NCBI RefSeq assembly: GCF_024171565.1
Contig: NZ_JALJZZ010000006.1
Span: 1 to 64,000, forward strand
Direction of reading: 5' to 3'
Length of the DNA: 64,000 nt
Origin: Okibacterium sp. HSC-33S16
GTDB lineage: Bacteria > Actinomycetota > Actinomycetes > Actinomycetales > Microbacteriaceae
Positions 36,003-45,293 of this stretch are shown here, one piece after another. The position numbers were made by a program, and so were the translations under genes. The notes under the pieces were generated by a model. The model was not told where the DNA came from and did not search any database. It saw nothing but the letters and a program-made list of their open reading frames with translations. Position 1 is the stretch's first letter, and every line of letters starts with the position of its first letter.

Positions 36003-37655
36003 CTACTGTCGATCGTCTGGCGAGTCGGACTCGTCGTCTTTCCACGGGATGACGCGAAGGTCCCGTGTCTTGATGTCGGTTGGCCGGTCTCCGGCGTCCC
36101 ACATCTGGTTCACCGCCACCTTGAGCGAGGTGTCGGCCGCTGCCGCGGCCGCGAGCGTGCGCTCCAACCGGCTTTGGCGGTGACGCAGCCAGAGCCCGAG
36201 ACCGATGATGAGAATCAGCGCGAGATAACAGATCGCCGCGAAGGGACGGGTGAACAGTGCCCCGAGATCACCCTGGCTGAGTTGAAGCGCTCGCCGAAGC
36301 TGGGCTTCTGCCATCGGGCCCAGGATGAGGCCAATGACCAATGGCGCGATCGGGTACCCGTAGCGCCGAAGGAAGTATCCGACGATTCCGATGATCAACA
36401 GGATCACAATGTCGACGATCGAGAAGTTCACGGCGTACGCGCCCAACGCCGCAAAGGTCAGGATGCCGGCGTACAGGTAGGGCCGAGGGATCTGCAACAG
36501 TTTCACCCAGATGCCCACCAGCGGCAGGTTCAGCACGAGCAACAACACGTTGCCGATGTACAGGCTCGCGATGAGCGCCCAGACGAGCGCCGGCTGGTTG
36601 GTGAAGAGTTGCGGTCCCGGTTGGATGCCGTAGGACTGGAACGCCGACAGGATGATGGCGGCGGTTGCCGTTGTCGGCAGTCCGAGCGTCAGGAGCGGAA
36701 CGAGCACGCCGGCCGCCGCCGCGTTGTTCGCTGACTCTGGCCCCGCGACTCCTTCGATCGCGCCGCGTCCGAACTGCTCCTTGTGTTTGCTGAGCTTCTT
36801 CTCGCTCGCGTACGACAGGAAGGTCGCGACATCTGCTCCACCGGCCGGGATCGTTCCAATCGGGAAGCCGATGGCCGTTCCACGCAACCACGGCTTCCAG
36901 GATCGACGCCAGTCGTCCTTCGTCATCCAGCTGCGCCATCCGCGTGTCACCGGGATCAGAGCAACGGCTCCGTGCCTCATCCGGCTGGCCACGAAGAGCG
37001 TTTCGCCGACCGCGAAGAGCCCGACGGCCACCAGAACGACGTCGATGCCGTCAGCGAGGGGAAGCAAACCGAAGGTGTAGCGCTGCTGGCCGGAGAGGAT
37101 CTCGGTTCCGACGAGCCCCAGGAAGAGGCCGATGCCCAGCGAGGTGAGGCCTCGCCAGACCGATGAGCCCAGTAGGGCCCCGACCGTGATGAACGCGACG
37201 ACCATGAGCGCCACGTAGTCGGCGGGGGCCAGGGTGACCGCCCACGACGCGATGATCGGGGCGAACAGCGTGAGGCCGACCGTCGCGAGGGTGCCGGCCA
37301 CAAAGGAGCCGATCGCCGCCGTCGCCAGCGCGGCAGCACCGCGCCCAAGTTTCGCCATCTTGTTGCCCTCGAGCGCCGTCACAATGGAGGCGGACTCACC
37401 GGGTGTGTTGAGCAGGATGCTCGTGGTCGATCCGCCGTACATGCCGCCGTAGTAGATACCGGCGAAGGTGATCAATGCGGCGGTCGGGTCAAGCGAATAG
37501 GTCAGCGGAAGCAGCAGGGCCACGGTCATGGCCGGGCCAATGCCGGGCAGCACGCCAACGGCCGTGCCGACGAGCACGCCGATGAATCCGAAGATGAGGT
37601 ATTGAGGTTGGAGGGCGGTTGCAAACCCCTCCATCAGGCTCAGGATGTTGTCCAT
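36003..37655 (-). CDS. tctA: Tripartite tricarboxylate transporter permease TctA
   Basis: This 550-residue large membrane subunit has about twelve predicted helices. Family blocks are [17 protein letters not shown] near residue 37, [20 protein letters not shown] near residue 68 and the second glycine-rich repeat [16 protein letters not shown]. It carries the substrate across the membrane by ion gradient. The C-terminal 50 residues are hydrophilic. It is the last gene of tctC-tctB-tctA. Confidence 0.94.
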   Translation of the reverse strand: MDNILSLMEGFATALQPQYLIFGFIGVLVGTAVGVLPGIGPAMTVALLLPLTYSLDPTAALITFAGIYYGGMYGGSTTSILLNTPGESASIVTALEGNKMAKLGRGAAALATAAIGSFVAGTLATVGLTLFAPIIASWAVTLAPADYVALMVVAFITVGALLGSSVWRGLTSLGIGLFLGLVGTEILSGQQRYTFGLLPLADGIDVVLVAVGLFAVGETLFVASRMRHGAVALIPVTRGWRSWMTKDDWRRSWKPWLRGTAIGFPIGTIPAGGADVATFLSYASEKKLSKHKEQFGRGAIEGVAGPESANNAAAAGVLVPLLTLGLPTTATAAIILSAFQSYGIQPGPQLFTNQPALVWALIASLYIGNVLLLVLNLPLVGIWVKLLQIPRPYLYAGILTFAALGAYAVNFSIVDIVILLIIGIVGYFLRRYGYPIAPLVIGLILGPMAEAQLRRALQLSQGDLGALFTRPFAAICYLALILIIGLGLWLRHRQSRLERTLAAAAAADTSLKVAVNQMWDAGDRPTDIKTRDLRVIPWKDDESDSPDDRQ

Positions 37656-37656
37656 G

Positions 37657-38247
37657 TCAGCCTCTCAGCGTCGCGAGGAGTGGGTCGAGCCACGTGAGCA
37701 GCGGACCGGAAGGGAGGGAAAGGCCGAGGAGGCCGCCGAACAGTACGTAGATCACGAGTCCGAGGGCGAGGCCGATGACGAGTGCCATCCACCAGCGTTT
37801 GGCGCCCAGTGACCAGGCAACACCACCAAAGAGCACGGCCGCCGCGAAGGGCCATCCGATCAGCTCGATTAGAGCAATGTGCGCGACGACAAACGCTGTG
37901 ATTTTCGCGAGCGTGATCCAGTCGGTTTTCGCGGCGCTGTCGATGTCTTCGCCCTCTTCGAGGTCGGCGAGACGGCCTCGAATCACGTCTACGACGACCA
38001 TGGCCGCTGAGACGATGAGGATCGTTCCGACGAGGAACGGGAAGACGCGAGGGCCGACCTGCGTTCCCGCACCGGGAACCCGGATGGAGAACGCTCCGAC
38101 GAACACGAAGATGCCGAGAGCGAGCGCGAGGGCCGCGAAGATGTACTCGCCGAGCTTCGAGCGCGGAGCGGGGGAAGCGGCTGGAACGTCTCCAGCCGTC
38201 GGGCGCGCCGGGCCGGTGCCCGACGCGCCCGTCGATGGGGAGGACAT
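37657..38247 (-). CDS. tctB: Tripartite tricarboxylate transporter small permease TctB
   Basis: This 196-residue small membrane subunit has four predicted helices. Residues 1-30 are hydrophilic and Ala/Pro-rich, and the motif [15 protein letters not shown] is typical of TctB. It starts two bases after tctC ends and stops one base before tctA, so the operon is tight. Confidence 0.9.
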   Translation of the reverse strand: MSSPSTGASGTGPARPTAGDVPAASPAPRSKLGEYIFAALALALGIFVFVGAFSIRVPGAGTQVGPRVFPFLVGTILIVSAAMVVVDVIRGRLADLEEGEDIDSAAKTDWITLAKITAFVVAHIALIELIGWPFAAAVLFGGVAWSLGAKRWWMALVIGLALGLVIYVLFGGLLGLSLPSGPLLTWLDPLLATLRG

Positions 38248-38249
38248 GG

Positions 38250-39260
38250 TTACTCGACCAGCCCGATGTTCTTCAGGGTGGTGGTGACCTCGGTGATGTT
38301 CTCGTCGAGGAACGTCGAGAACTCGTCACCGGCCAGGAAGGCGTCTGCCCAGCCGCGGGTTTCGAGCTGCTCGGTCCAGGCGCCGCTGTCGTGGAGCTCA
38401 GTGACCACGTCGATCAGGGCGTCACGGTCTCCGTCGGAGATGCCGGTCGGGGCGAGAATACCGCGCCAGTTGGTAAGGGTGATGTCGTAGCCCTCGTCGG
38501 TGATGGTGGGTACATCCGGCAGGTTCTCGGCCGGTTCGGCGCTTGAGACGGCGAGCGCCTTCATCGTGCCTGACTCGATGTGCTCGACAAACTCGCCGAT
38601 TCCGGAGATGCCCGCGGCAGCGTTGTTGCCGAGGATCAGGTTGACCGCTTCGCCGCCGCCCGAGTTGGGGATGTAGTTGAGGTTCTCGGCGATCTCACTT
38701 CCGGACAGCCCAGCCTCTTCGAGCAGCAGGCCGGCGAGGATGTGATCGGCGCCGCCCGCTGATCCGCCGGTCACGGTGACATCCTGGCCGTTCTCGACGA
38801 TGTCGTCGACGAGGTCCTTGAGGGTGTCGTACTTCGAGTCGGCCGGCACAACGACGACGAGGGCTTCCTCGGTGAGTCGAGCGATCGGGGTGGTGTCTTC
38901 CATCCGATTGGTGGCCGCGTTGGTTTCAACGGCGCCCACCATGACGAGCCCGGTGACCATCACGGTGTGCGGGTCTTTCTCGTTCGCCAGTGAGGCGAGT
39001 CCGACCGTGCCGCCGGCTCCACCGATGTTGGTGACCGGAGCGCTGTCCACGAGCTTCTCTGACGTCAGCGTCTCCGACATGGCTCGACCGGTCTGGTCCC
39101 AGCCGCCGCCCGGCTCAGCCGGAACGATGATCGAGAGGTCGGTGACCTCGGTGGCTTCGGCCGACCCGGAGTCGGACCCGCCGCTCCCGCCCGGTGAGCT
39201 GCAGGATGCCAGGGTGAGTGCCGTTGCTGCTGCCACAACGACCAGTGCGATTCGTCGCAT
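38250..39260 (-). CDS. tctC: Tripartite tricarboxylate transporter binding protein TctC
   Basis: This 336-residue binding lipoprotein has the signal peptide and lipobox LASC at the N-terminus, then a Ser/Gly linker. The TctC fold shows IIVPAEPGGGWDQTGR and NIGGAGGTVGLASLA, which bind the carboxylate. It heads the operon and is divergent from the histidine kinase. Substrate is probably citrate or a similar carboxylic acid. Confidence 0.93.
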   Translation of the reverse strand: MRRIALVVVAAATALTLASCSSPGGSGGSDSGSAEATEVTDLSIIVPAEPGGGWDQTGRAMSETLTSEKLVDSAPVTNIGGAGGTVGLASLANEKDPHTVMVTGLVMVGAVETNAATNRMEDTTPIARLTEEALVVVVPADSKYDTLKDLVDDIVENGQDVTVTGGSAGGADHILAGLLLEEAGLSGSEIAENLNYIPNSGGGEAVNLILGNNAAAGISGIGEFVEHIESGTMKALAVSSAEPAENLPDVPTITDEGYDITLTNWRGILAPTGISDGDRDALIDVVTELHDSGAWTEQLETRGWADAFLAGDEFSTFLDENITEVTTTLKNIGLVE

Positions 39261-39430
39261 GATTCCTCCTCATTGAGTGATTGCCTCGTTGCAAAACGCG
39301 ATGATGCTGAAATGCACGTTAGTTCGGGCTCTTCGCCAGCCGAGGCTTTCGTAACTATTGGACGCGACTTATCGACGCACTCCGTGGCATCCGTTCGTCG
39401 TCGGCACAACGTTGGCGTGACAATGGAGGG

Positions 39431-41086
39431 GTGAAAGCAATGTCGCTTCGGATGCAACTCCTCCTGCTGCAGGCGTTTATCGTCTGCGCGGTGGTGCTCG
39501 TGACGGGTATCGTCGCGGCGAGCCTCATCGAGCGCCAGGTGCGTGATGCCTATTTGGATCGCATGATCGGGGTAGCGCAGTCGGTGGCCACCCTTCCCGC
39601 GATCCGAAACGCATACGACGACGCCGACCCGGCGGCCGTGATCCAGCCGATCGCCGAGGTCATTCGTGAGGCGTCGAACGTCACCTACGTTGTTGTGACG
39701 GATGCCGATGGCATCCGTTATTCACATCCCGATACGGATCGAATCGGCGAACGTGTCTCGACCGACCCATCGGTTCCGTTGTCGGGGAAGATGTTCGTCG
39801 GCACGGAGACCGGAACGCTGGGGGAGTCCTGGCGGGCGAAGGTTCCCGTGCACAGCGCGGACGGCGACGTGATCGGCACCGTGTCGGTCGGCATCCTGGA
39901 ATCGTCGTTGCGTGATGACTTTGTCGGCGGGCTGGGCGGGCTGGTGATTCCGCTTGTGATTGCCGCCGTGGTCGGCATCTTCGGCGCTGCCGGGGTGACA
40001 GCGATTATCCGGCGGCGCATCTACCGGCTCGAGCCCCGGGAGATCGCGTCGTTGGTCGATTCCCGCGAAACCATGCTGCACGGCATGAGCGAGGGCATGA
40101 TCAGTGTCGACGAGAACGGCGTAATCGTGCTCGTCAACGACGCGGCGCTCTCGCTGCTGGGGCTCGAGAACGATGCGCTGACCGGTCGAGCGGCCGCTGA
40201 TGTCCTTGACCCCTCGCTTGTCGGTGTGCTGCAGCGCGGGGAGTCTGGCGGGCAGCTCGTACTTGCCGGCGAGCGAATTCTCGTGGCTCGCAGCACCGGT
40301 ACCGAGTTGAACGGCCGGGCTGTCGGAGCGACGTTGTTGGTGCGCGACCACACGGAGCTTCACCAGCTGCTGCGCGAGATGGACGGCGCGCAGTCGCTCA
40401 CCAACGGTCTGCGGGCGCAGGCGCACGAGTTCGCGAACAAGCTGCACGTGATCTCCGGGCTGCTCGAGCTTGGTCTGGTCGAAGACGCCCGCGCCTTCGT
40501 CGAGCGCACCGGAACGGGTGGTCCGCTGCGGGTGCCCGGCGAAGAGGTCATTCGTGAGATCCCCGAGCTTGCCGCCCTGCTGTTGGTCAAGGCGAGCCAC
40601 GCCCGTGAGCTGGGAATGTCGGTGTCGATCACGTCGTCCGACCCGCTGCCGATGTGGTTGAGAACGGATGCCGCGCTGACGTTGCGAGGCGACCTCGTGA
40701 CGGTCGTCGGCAACCTTCTCGACAACGCACTCGAGGCGTGTGCGAGCGGAAACCACATTGAACTCGGCTTCGCCGTCGATGGCGGGGTCATTCGGGTGAC
40801 CGTGCAGGATGACGGAAACGGGATTGAGCCAGACCAGTACGAGCGGATCTTTGAGGAGGGGGTGTCCTCGAAGGTCGTGACGGGTGACGCGAGTCCGACC
40901 TTGCGGCGGCGGGGGATTGGCCTGGCCCTGGTGCGGCGCACTGTCGAGCGTGCCGGCGGAACGGTGACGGTTGGCACATCGGAGCTGGGCGGTGCGCTGT
41001 TCACCGTGGAGTTGCCGGTCGGCGATCTGCCCGATCGGCTCGCGGGCGCTCCGTTCGAAGCTGGCCATCCGGGAGTGTTGTCGTGA
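39431..41086 (+). CDS. CitA/DcuS-type sensor histidine kinase
   Basis: This 551-residue kinase begins with a membrane helix. An extracytoplasmic PAS-like sensor (about 35-170, YVVVTDADGIRYSHPD) follows, then a second helix and a cytoplasmic PAS domain. The phospho-acceptor region is LRAQAHEFANKLHVI, and the ATPase has NLLDNALEA and GNGIEPD. This architecture senses citrate or C4-dicarboxylates. The start is a GTG at 39431, with an ATG three codons later. The gene overlaps its response regulator and is divergent from tctCBA, so it probably controls that operon. Confidence 0.92.
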   Translation: MKAMSLRMQLLLLQAFIVCAVVLVTGIVAASLIERQVRDAYLDRMIGVAQSVATLPAIRNAYDDADPAAVIQPIAEVIREASNVTYVVVTDADGIRYSHPDTDRIGERVSTDPSVPLSGKMFVGTETGTLGESWRAKVPVHSADGDVIGTVSVGILESSLRDDFVGGLGGLVIPLVIAAVVGIFGAAGVTAIIRRRIYRLEPREIASLVDSRETMLHGMSEGMISVDENGVIVLVNDAALSLLGLENDALTGRAAADVLDPSLVGVLQRGESGGQLVLAGERILVARSTGTELNGRAVGATLLVRDHTELHQLLREMDGAQSLTNGLRAQAHEFANKLHVISGLLELGLVEDARAFVERTGTGGPLRVPGEEVIREIPELAALLLVKASHARELGMSVSITSSDPLPMWLRTDAALTLRGDLVTVVGNLLDNALEACASGNHIELGFAVDGGVIRVTVQDDGNGIEPDQYERIFEEGVSSKVVTGDASPTLRRRGIGLALVRRTVERAGGTVTVGTSELGGALFTVELPVGDLPDRLAGAPFEAGHPGVLS

Positions 41087-41781
41087 CCGTCTCCGCCAAA
41101 CTCCGCACGATCATCGTGGACGACGATGTCGAGGTGGCGTCCTTGCACGCGAAATTCGTGTCGGTCCATCCGGCGTTCGACGTGATCGCCACCGCGCACA
41201 GTGGGCCGGAGGCATTGCGGCTCATTGCCGAGCGTCGGCCCGATCTGGTTCTGCTCGACTTTGATCTGCCGGGCAAGCCGGGCCTGGAGGTTTTGCGAGA
41301 CGTCCGCGCCATGGGAGGCGCTCAGCCGGAGGTCATTGCAGTGACCGCTGCCCGTGATGTTGAGAGTGTGCGGCAAGCGCGGAGTGCGGGCATTCAGCAC
41401 TATTTGGTGAAGCCCTTCACCGCCAGTAACCTCACGGCGCGGCTCGACGATGTGGCCCGGGACCGGCTGGCGCTCGTGGAGTCGGGAGCTCGCGAGGAAC
41501 TCGCGCAACGTGAGATCGACGCACTCATGCGCTCAGGTGTCCGTGCACGCACGCAGCTGCCCAAGGGGCTGAGTGGCGAAACGCTGGTCACCGTTGAATC
41601 GGCGTTGGGGTCCGCGCCAAATAGTTCGGCCGGTGAGATCGCGGAGTTGTCCGGTATTTCACGGGTGAGCGCGCGTCGTTATCTCGAATACCTGGTGGCA
41701 GTGAACCGAGCGCAGAGAACGCTCGACTATGCAACCGCAGGGCGGCCGTCGACGCGGTTCTCGAGGAACGACGGAGCCTGA
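41083..41781 (+). CDS. CitB/DcuR-type response regulator
   Basis: This 232-residue regulator has a receiver domain with acidic pocket IIVDDDVEV, phospho-acceptor Asp in LVLLDFDLPG and LVKPF. The C-terminal winged helix (SAGEIAELSGISRVSARRYL) is the CitB-family DNA-binding type. It overlaps the kinase gene by four bases. It is the last chromosomal gene before the tRNA-Pro integration site. Confidence 0.92.
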   Translation: MTVSAKLRTIIVDDDVEVASLHAKFVSVHPAFDVIATAHSGPEALRLIAERRPDLVLLDFDLPGKPGLEVLRDVRAMGGAQPEVIAVTAARDVESVRQARSAGIQHYLVKPFTASNLTARLDDVARDRLALVESGAREELAQREIDALMRSGVRARTQLPKGLSGETLVTVESALGSAPNSSAGEIAELSGISRVSARRYLEYLVAVNRAQRTLDYATAGRPSTRFSRNDGA

Positions 41782-41861
41782 GGGGCGAGACTTGGGCGTG
41801 ACAAAACCGGTGTCGTTTGTCCTGTAGCATTGATGAGGTTGCCCGCGAGGGCGACTGGTCG

Positions 41862-41935
<74 letters not shown>

Positions 41936-41941
41936 CCGAAT

Positions 41942-41974
41942 GTCCCGGAAACTCAAGGGTTTCCGGGACTTTTT
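41942..41974 (+). terminator. Rho-independent terminator of tRNA-Pro
   Basis: An 11-bp perfect stem (GTCCCGGAAAC with GTTTCCGGGAC) with a 6-base loop is followed by five T residues, just after the tRNA gene. Confidence 0.9.
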
Positions 41975-42116
41975 AGGTTAAGAGATTTGATTACCCCATC
42001 AAAAACCCACCTTTTACTCCTCTCAAACGGCATTGAGGCCGCGCTCCCGTCCGTCGCGCTGACGTCCTTCTGGGTCCGCTCCGATCGTTCGGGATTCTCG
42101 TGCGCACCTAGTGGAT

Positions 42117-42371
42117 ATGAGCATCCACGAAGAACACCCAACCTCTTCTCCGACCGACGCATGGGGACTGGAACCACTGATGGACGTCGCCGAACTGGCG
42201 TCTTACCTCGGTATACCGCTCTCAACGGTCTACGACTGGCGCGTGCACGGCAAAGGGCCGACGGCCTACCGGTTCGGCAAACATCTCAAGTTCGCCGTCT
42301 CCGACGTGCGGGCGTGGATCGCCGAGCAGCGCGAACCGTCCAACCAACCCGGTCACACCGATCGGCGGTGA
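42117..42371 (+). CDS. Helix-turn-helix excisionase-like protein
   Basis: This 84-residue MerR/excisionase-type DNA-binding protein has the motif LMDVAELASYLGIPLSTVYD followed by YRFGKHLKFAVSDVRAWI. It is the usual partner of an actinobacterial tyrosine integrase, directing excision or regulating int. A GTG two codons earlier is an alternative start. The integrase begins seven bases after its stop. Confidence 0.88.
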   Translation: MSIHEEHPTSSPTDAWGLEPLMDVAELASYLGIPLSTVYDWRVHGKGPTAYRFGKHLKFAVSDVRAWIAEQREPSNQPGHTDRR

Positions 42372-42377
42372 ACTGAG

Positions 42378-43565
42378 ATGGCCCGGCCACGGTTGACGAT
42401 CGGCACCTTCGGCGACATCACCACGCGGGTGATGCCATCCGGCCGATTCGAGGCACGAACCCGCTACCGCGACTGGGACGGTCGAGCGCGCCAAGTGCAG
42501 GCCACCGGCGCCACCGCCAAGGCCGCCGAAGGCGCGCTCAAGGCGAAACTCGCTGAGCGGTCCCTGCTCCGACCCACCGACACCACCCTGACACCCGACA
42601 GCCTCTTCGCAGACCTCGTGGCCTACTGGTTGAGCGACATCGACCTGGAGGGCCGGATCTCCAAAACCACCCGGAACCTGTACGAGCGCAATATGCGCAC
42701 GCTCGTCTCTCCGGCGTTCGACAGCCTCACGCTGCGTGAGATCGGCGTCGCCCGGTGCGACCAGTTCATCAAACAACTGGCGAAGCTCTCCTACAGCCGC
42801 GCCAAGCAGGCCCGGGTTGTGCTGCGGCTGGCGCTGGAACTGGCGGTGCGCCATGAGGTTCTCCCGCGGAACCCGATGGACCACGTTTCCCGCCTGCACC
42901 GCGAGCCGCACATCCCGGATGCGCTCACCGCCCCCGAGGTGAACGTCATTCGTGCGGCGATCGCTCGGTGGGAGGCCGGCGAAGACCATGTGTCCGGTCC
43001 CAAGCCCGACGGCCAGCTCGGGGCGATCGTCGAGGTGATGCTCGGAACCTCGGCTCGCATCGGCGAGGTGCTGGCCATCCGGAAACGGGACGTCGACATC
43101 ACCAGCGCCGTGCCGTCTATCCGCCTGGCTGGCACGATCGTCAGTCGGAACGGCGAGCGGACGTTCCGACAAGACCACCCGAAGACCGCCAAATCCCGTC
43201 GTGTCGTTGCGCTGCCCACCTTCACCGCAGACGCCGTCCGCCGGCGGCTCGCGAATGCAGGGAGCATGGGTTTGGATTCGCTGCTGTTCCAGTCGCGGGA
43301 CGGCACGCCGCTGACGACCGCGAACGTGCGCCGTCAATTGCGTCACGTGCTCGGGGGAGCAGGGATCGAGGGAGTGACCCCGCACATGTTTCGCCGAACG
43401 GTTGCAACCGCGGTCAACACCAACGCCAGCATCGAGCTCGCGGCAGAACTGCTTGGCCACACGGACACGAAGATCACGGTGCAGCACTACATACAGCGCA
43501 GCGAGATGGTGAACCCGGCCACTGCCGCGCTCCTCGATCGGGCGTTCGCGAAGGATGAACAGTGA
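42378..43565 (+). CDS. int: Tyrosine integrase of the element
   Basis: This 395-residue site-specific recombinase has an arm-binding N-terminal region, a core-binding SAM-like domain (about 80-160) and a catalytic domain. The catalytic residues lie in TSARIGEVLAIRKRDV (Arg), HMFRRTVATAV (His-x-x-Arg), LLGHTDTKIT and VQHYIQR (Tyr). It probably catalyses integration at the tRNA-Pro 3' end. Confidence 0.94.
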   Translation: MARPRLTIGTFGDITTRVMPSGRFEARTRYRDWDGRARQVQATGATAKAAEGALKAKLAERSLLRPTDTTLTPDSLFADLVAYWLSDIDLEGRISKTTRNLYERNMRTLVSPAFDSLTLREIGVARCDQFIKQLAKLSYSRAKQARVVLRLALELAVRHEVLPRNPMDHVSRLHREPHIPDALTAPEVNVIRAAIARWEAGEDHVSGPKPDGQLGAIVEVMLGTSARIGEVLAIRKRDVDITSAVPSIRLAGTIVSRNGERTFRQDHPKTAKSRRVVALPTFTADAVRRRLANAGSMGLDSLLFQSRDGTPLTTANVRRQLRHVLGGAGIEGVTPHMFRRTVATAVNTNASIELAAELLGHTDTKITVQHYIQRSEMVNPATAALLDRAFAKDEQ

Positions 43566-43568
43566 ACG

Positions 43569-43829
43569 CGGTGCTGCCACGGTGGCAGCACCGTCTATCC
43601 GGGGGTTTCGCTGGTTCTCCTGGAATCAGCGCCCCGACCGCAACTGCATTCGTCACCGGCTTTTCACGAAGGATGCCGACTTCTCACGGTGCCGCCACGG
43701 TGGCGGCACCGCATATCCTGGGGTTTGCCGCCAGCAGTGAATCACTGTTTCCGGTCGCGGCTAACCACATGGACCAGGAGCCGGCGAGCGTCGACCACCG
43801 ATCACGGTGGTGCCACGGTGGCACCACCG
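43569..43829. repeat. Three phased palindromes, 118-bp period
   Basis: Perfect 25-base palindromes (12-base arms, one central G) lie at 43569-43593, 43687-43711 and 43805-43829, exactly 118 bases apart. All share GCCACGGTGGC at the centre. The flanking arm bases differ between copies but change on both sides to keep pairing (GCTGCC/GGCAGC, GCCGCC/GGCGGC, GGTGCC/GGCACC). Each is followed by a related stretch of the type YMTMTCCKGGGGTTT. The rest of each unit is not obviously alike. Because 118 is not a multiple of three, the pattern is not a coding repeat. Confidence 0.9.
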
Positions 43830-44112
43830 TCTCTTCTGGAGTTGTGCGAGAGCCCAAGAATCAGGTCCGCGATGCAAGGTGCAGGCCTGCTCGGAACTAC
43901 CTTCCATTGTGCGCCGAGGATTGAGCGTTCGCAATCGCTCCATCCGCGAAAGCGGAACCTTCAACGGGAACGCAGCGCCGCCCTTCGAGTCTCTTGCGTC
44001 GAAAAGCTATCGCGGCGCGAAACGGCGGCTACTCACCCCGACCTGACGAGGCGTACAAATCCCGGTCGCAAGACGGTTCACAGGTATTGAGAACGACAAG
44101 GGGAAAACCGCG
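43830..44112. other. Non-coding stretch after the palindromes
   Basis: Together with the palindrome block this makes 547 bases without a gene between integrase and the membrane protein. I see only short open frames whose peptide composition follows the repeats, and no terminator with a T run. Confidence 0.5.
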
Positions 44113-44571
44113 TTAGAACAAAGGAGGTACGAAGAGTGTGGCGGCTACTCCGGCGGTGAAGAAGATGATATTGACCACAAGCTGGGTACGGAAGTCAGAT
44201 TTGGCGGACCTTTTTAGCTGAAGACCCAACTGCCCGCTTACGAGGGAAGCCACCGCTTGACGCTGTTCGTCGTTTAGCGTTGCAACGCGGTGGGCCTCCT
44301 CCGCATCAAATTTCAGTCTTGCTGTCTCCGTCTGCGCCAGAAGGAGTTCAGCTTGCACTTCGCGATTCAGCTGACCCGCCGCCCCGGTCAATTCCGCAAG
44401 CTGAAGCATCTTCATTTCGAGCGCCAGGGGCGGGGGTTCAGAGGCTTTTCGACGCTCCTCGATTCGGGCCTCCACCCAAACACGAAGGAGTCCGATGCAG
44501 AAGATGAGTACAAGGGCGGGAATGAACCAGCCGAGGACCGGCCAAAGTGCGGACCATATGTCTAACTTCAT
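44113..44571 (-). CDS. Small membrane protein with central coiled coil
   Basis: I do not recognise a family. The 152-residue product has an N-terminal membrane helix (about 8-30, WPVLGWFIPALVLIFCIGLL). A charged helical middle of about 90 residues follows, with LEMKMLQLAELTGAAGQL and repeated Glu/Arg typical of a coiled coil. A C-terminal membrane helix is at 128-148. The ATG at 44571 is preceded by AGGAG; an upstream extension of 36 codons lacks these features. The topology would place the coil on one face of the membrane. Confidence 0.65.
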   Translation of the reverse strand: MKLDIWSALWPVLGWFIPALVLIFCIGLLRVWVEARIEERRKASEPPPLALEMKMLQLAELTGAAGQLNREVQAELLLAQTETARLKFDAEEAHRVATLNDEQRQAVASLVSGQLGLQLKRSAKSDFRTQLVVNIIFFTAGVAATLFVPPLF

Positions 44572-45293
44572 TGCTGTTTCTCCTGAGCACAATGCCGAGC
44601 CGTCGAGCATAGGAGGAGGCGGCCTCGTTCCTCCGAACACGCCAACGATATCGCTGCGCACGTCACGATTAGCGCACATCTGTCACTCGATGACCCACGT
44701 ATGAGGATGGCCCAGAACCAGAATGGCCTGAATGCTCTTCAGCCGCGATTCTTAACGCGCCGGCCACCCACACAACGTGATCAATAGTGACGCCACGTCA
44801 AACATTTCCCCAGGGGACCGGTTTGCAGGTCGCTGTCGTAGTACCAAGCCTTCGCCACCAGGCAGCAGAGTCGCTCCTGCGCGTCCTGTACGCGATGACG
44901 GCCGCGAAGCCTCGGACTTGCGACTCCGCAACCCATCCGGCTCTTCTTCGCTGGCGTGACCACATACAAAGACCGGGGAGCACGAAGAAGGACGAGTGGG
45001 TTCGGAAACTCGGCGCCAGCGGCTATCGCCCCCAGGCATGCGAACGTGAGTCGCACTAGATCAATCGACGTCGATCCGAGGGGCACCCTCTCTGAGTTAG
45101 CGGAGCAATCACGATCGTTGGTTGGCGCAACCCCGGGATACGCCCAGTTTGGGTCCCCGCCGTCTGCCAGGTCGTCCGGACGCTTGCGCACTCAGATAAC
45201 CCGCCTTCGACGATGCTTATTGAAAGCGTTCACGGGCGCTCCGCCGCTTCAGCTCGCAGCAATGTCGAATATGTCGACGGCGGCTCACCGTGC
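44572..45293. other. Stretch with no convincing gene
   Basis: About 720 bases contain only weak open frames. The longest on the minus strand (44781-45191, 136 codons) and on the plus strand (44956-45396) have arginine- and proline-rich translations with no domain pattern. No strong repeat or RNA structure was seen. It could be a decayed gene. Confidence 0.5.

Noticed and set aside
43569-43829. CRISPR array for the three repeats
   Set aside because: Only three units, spacers of 93 bases, palindromic units with covarying arms and no cas genes.
43562-43924. Open frames through the phased palindromes
   Set aside because: The 118-bp period is not a multiple of three, and the repeated peptides appear in different frames, so the signal is nucleotide-level rather than coding.
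44781-45191. Minus-strand 136-codon frame in the gap before the HEPN-like gene
   Set aside because: The translation has no domain pattern and the overlapping plus frame is equally long, so neither is supported.
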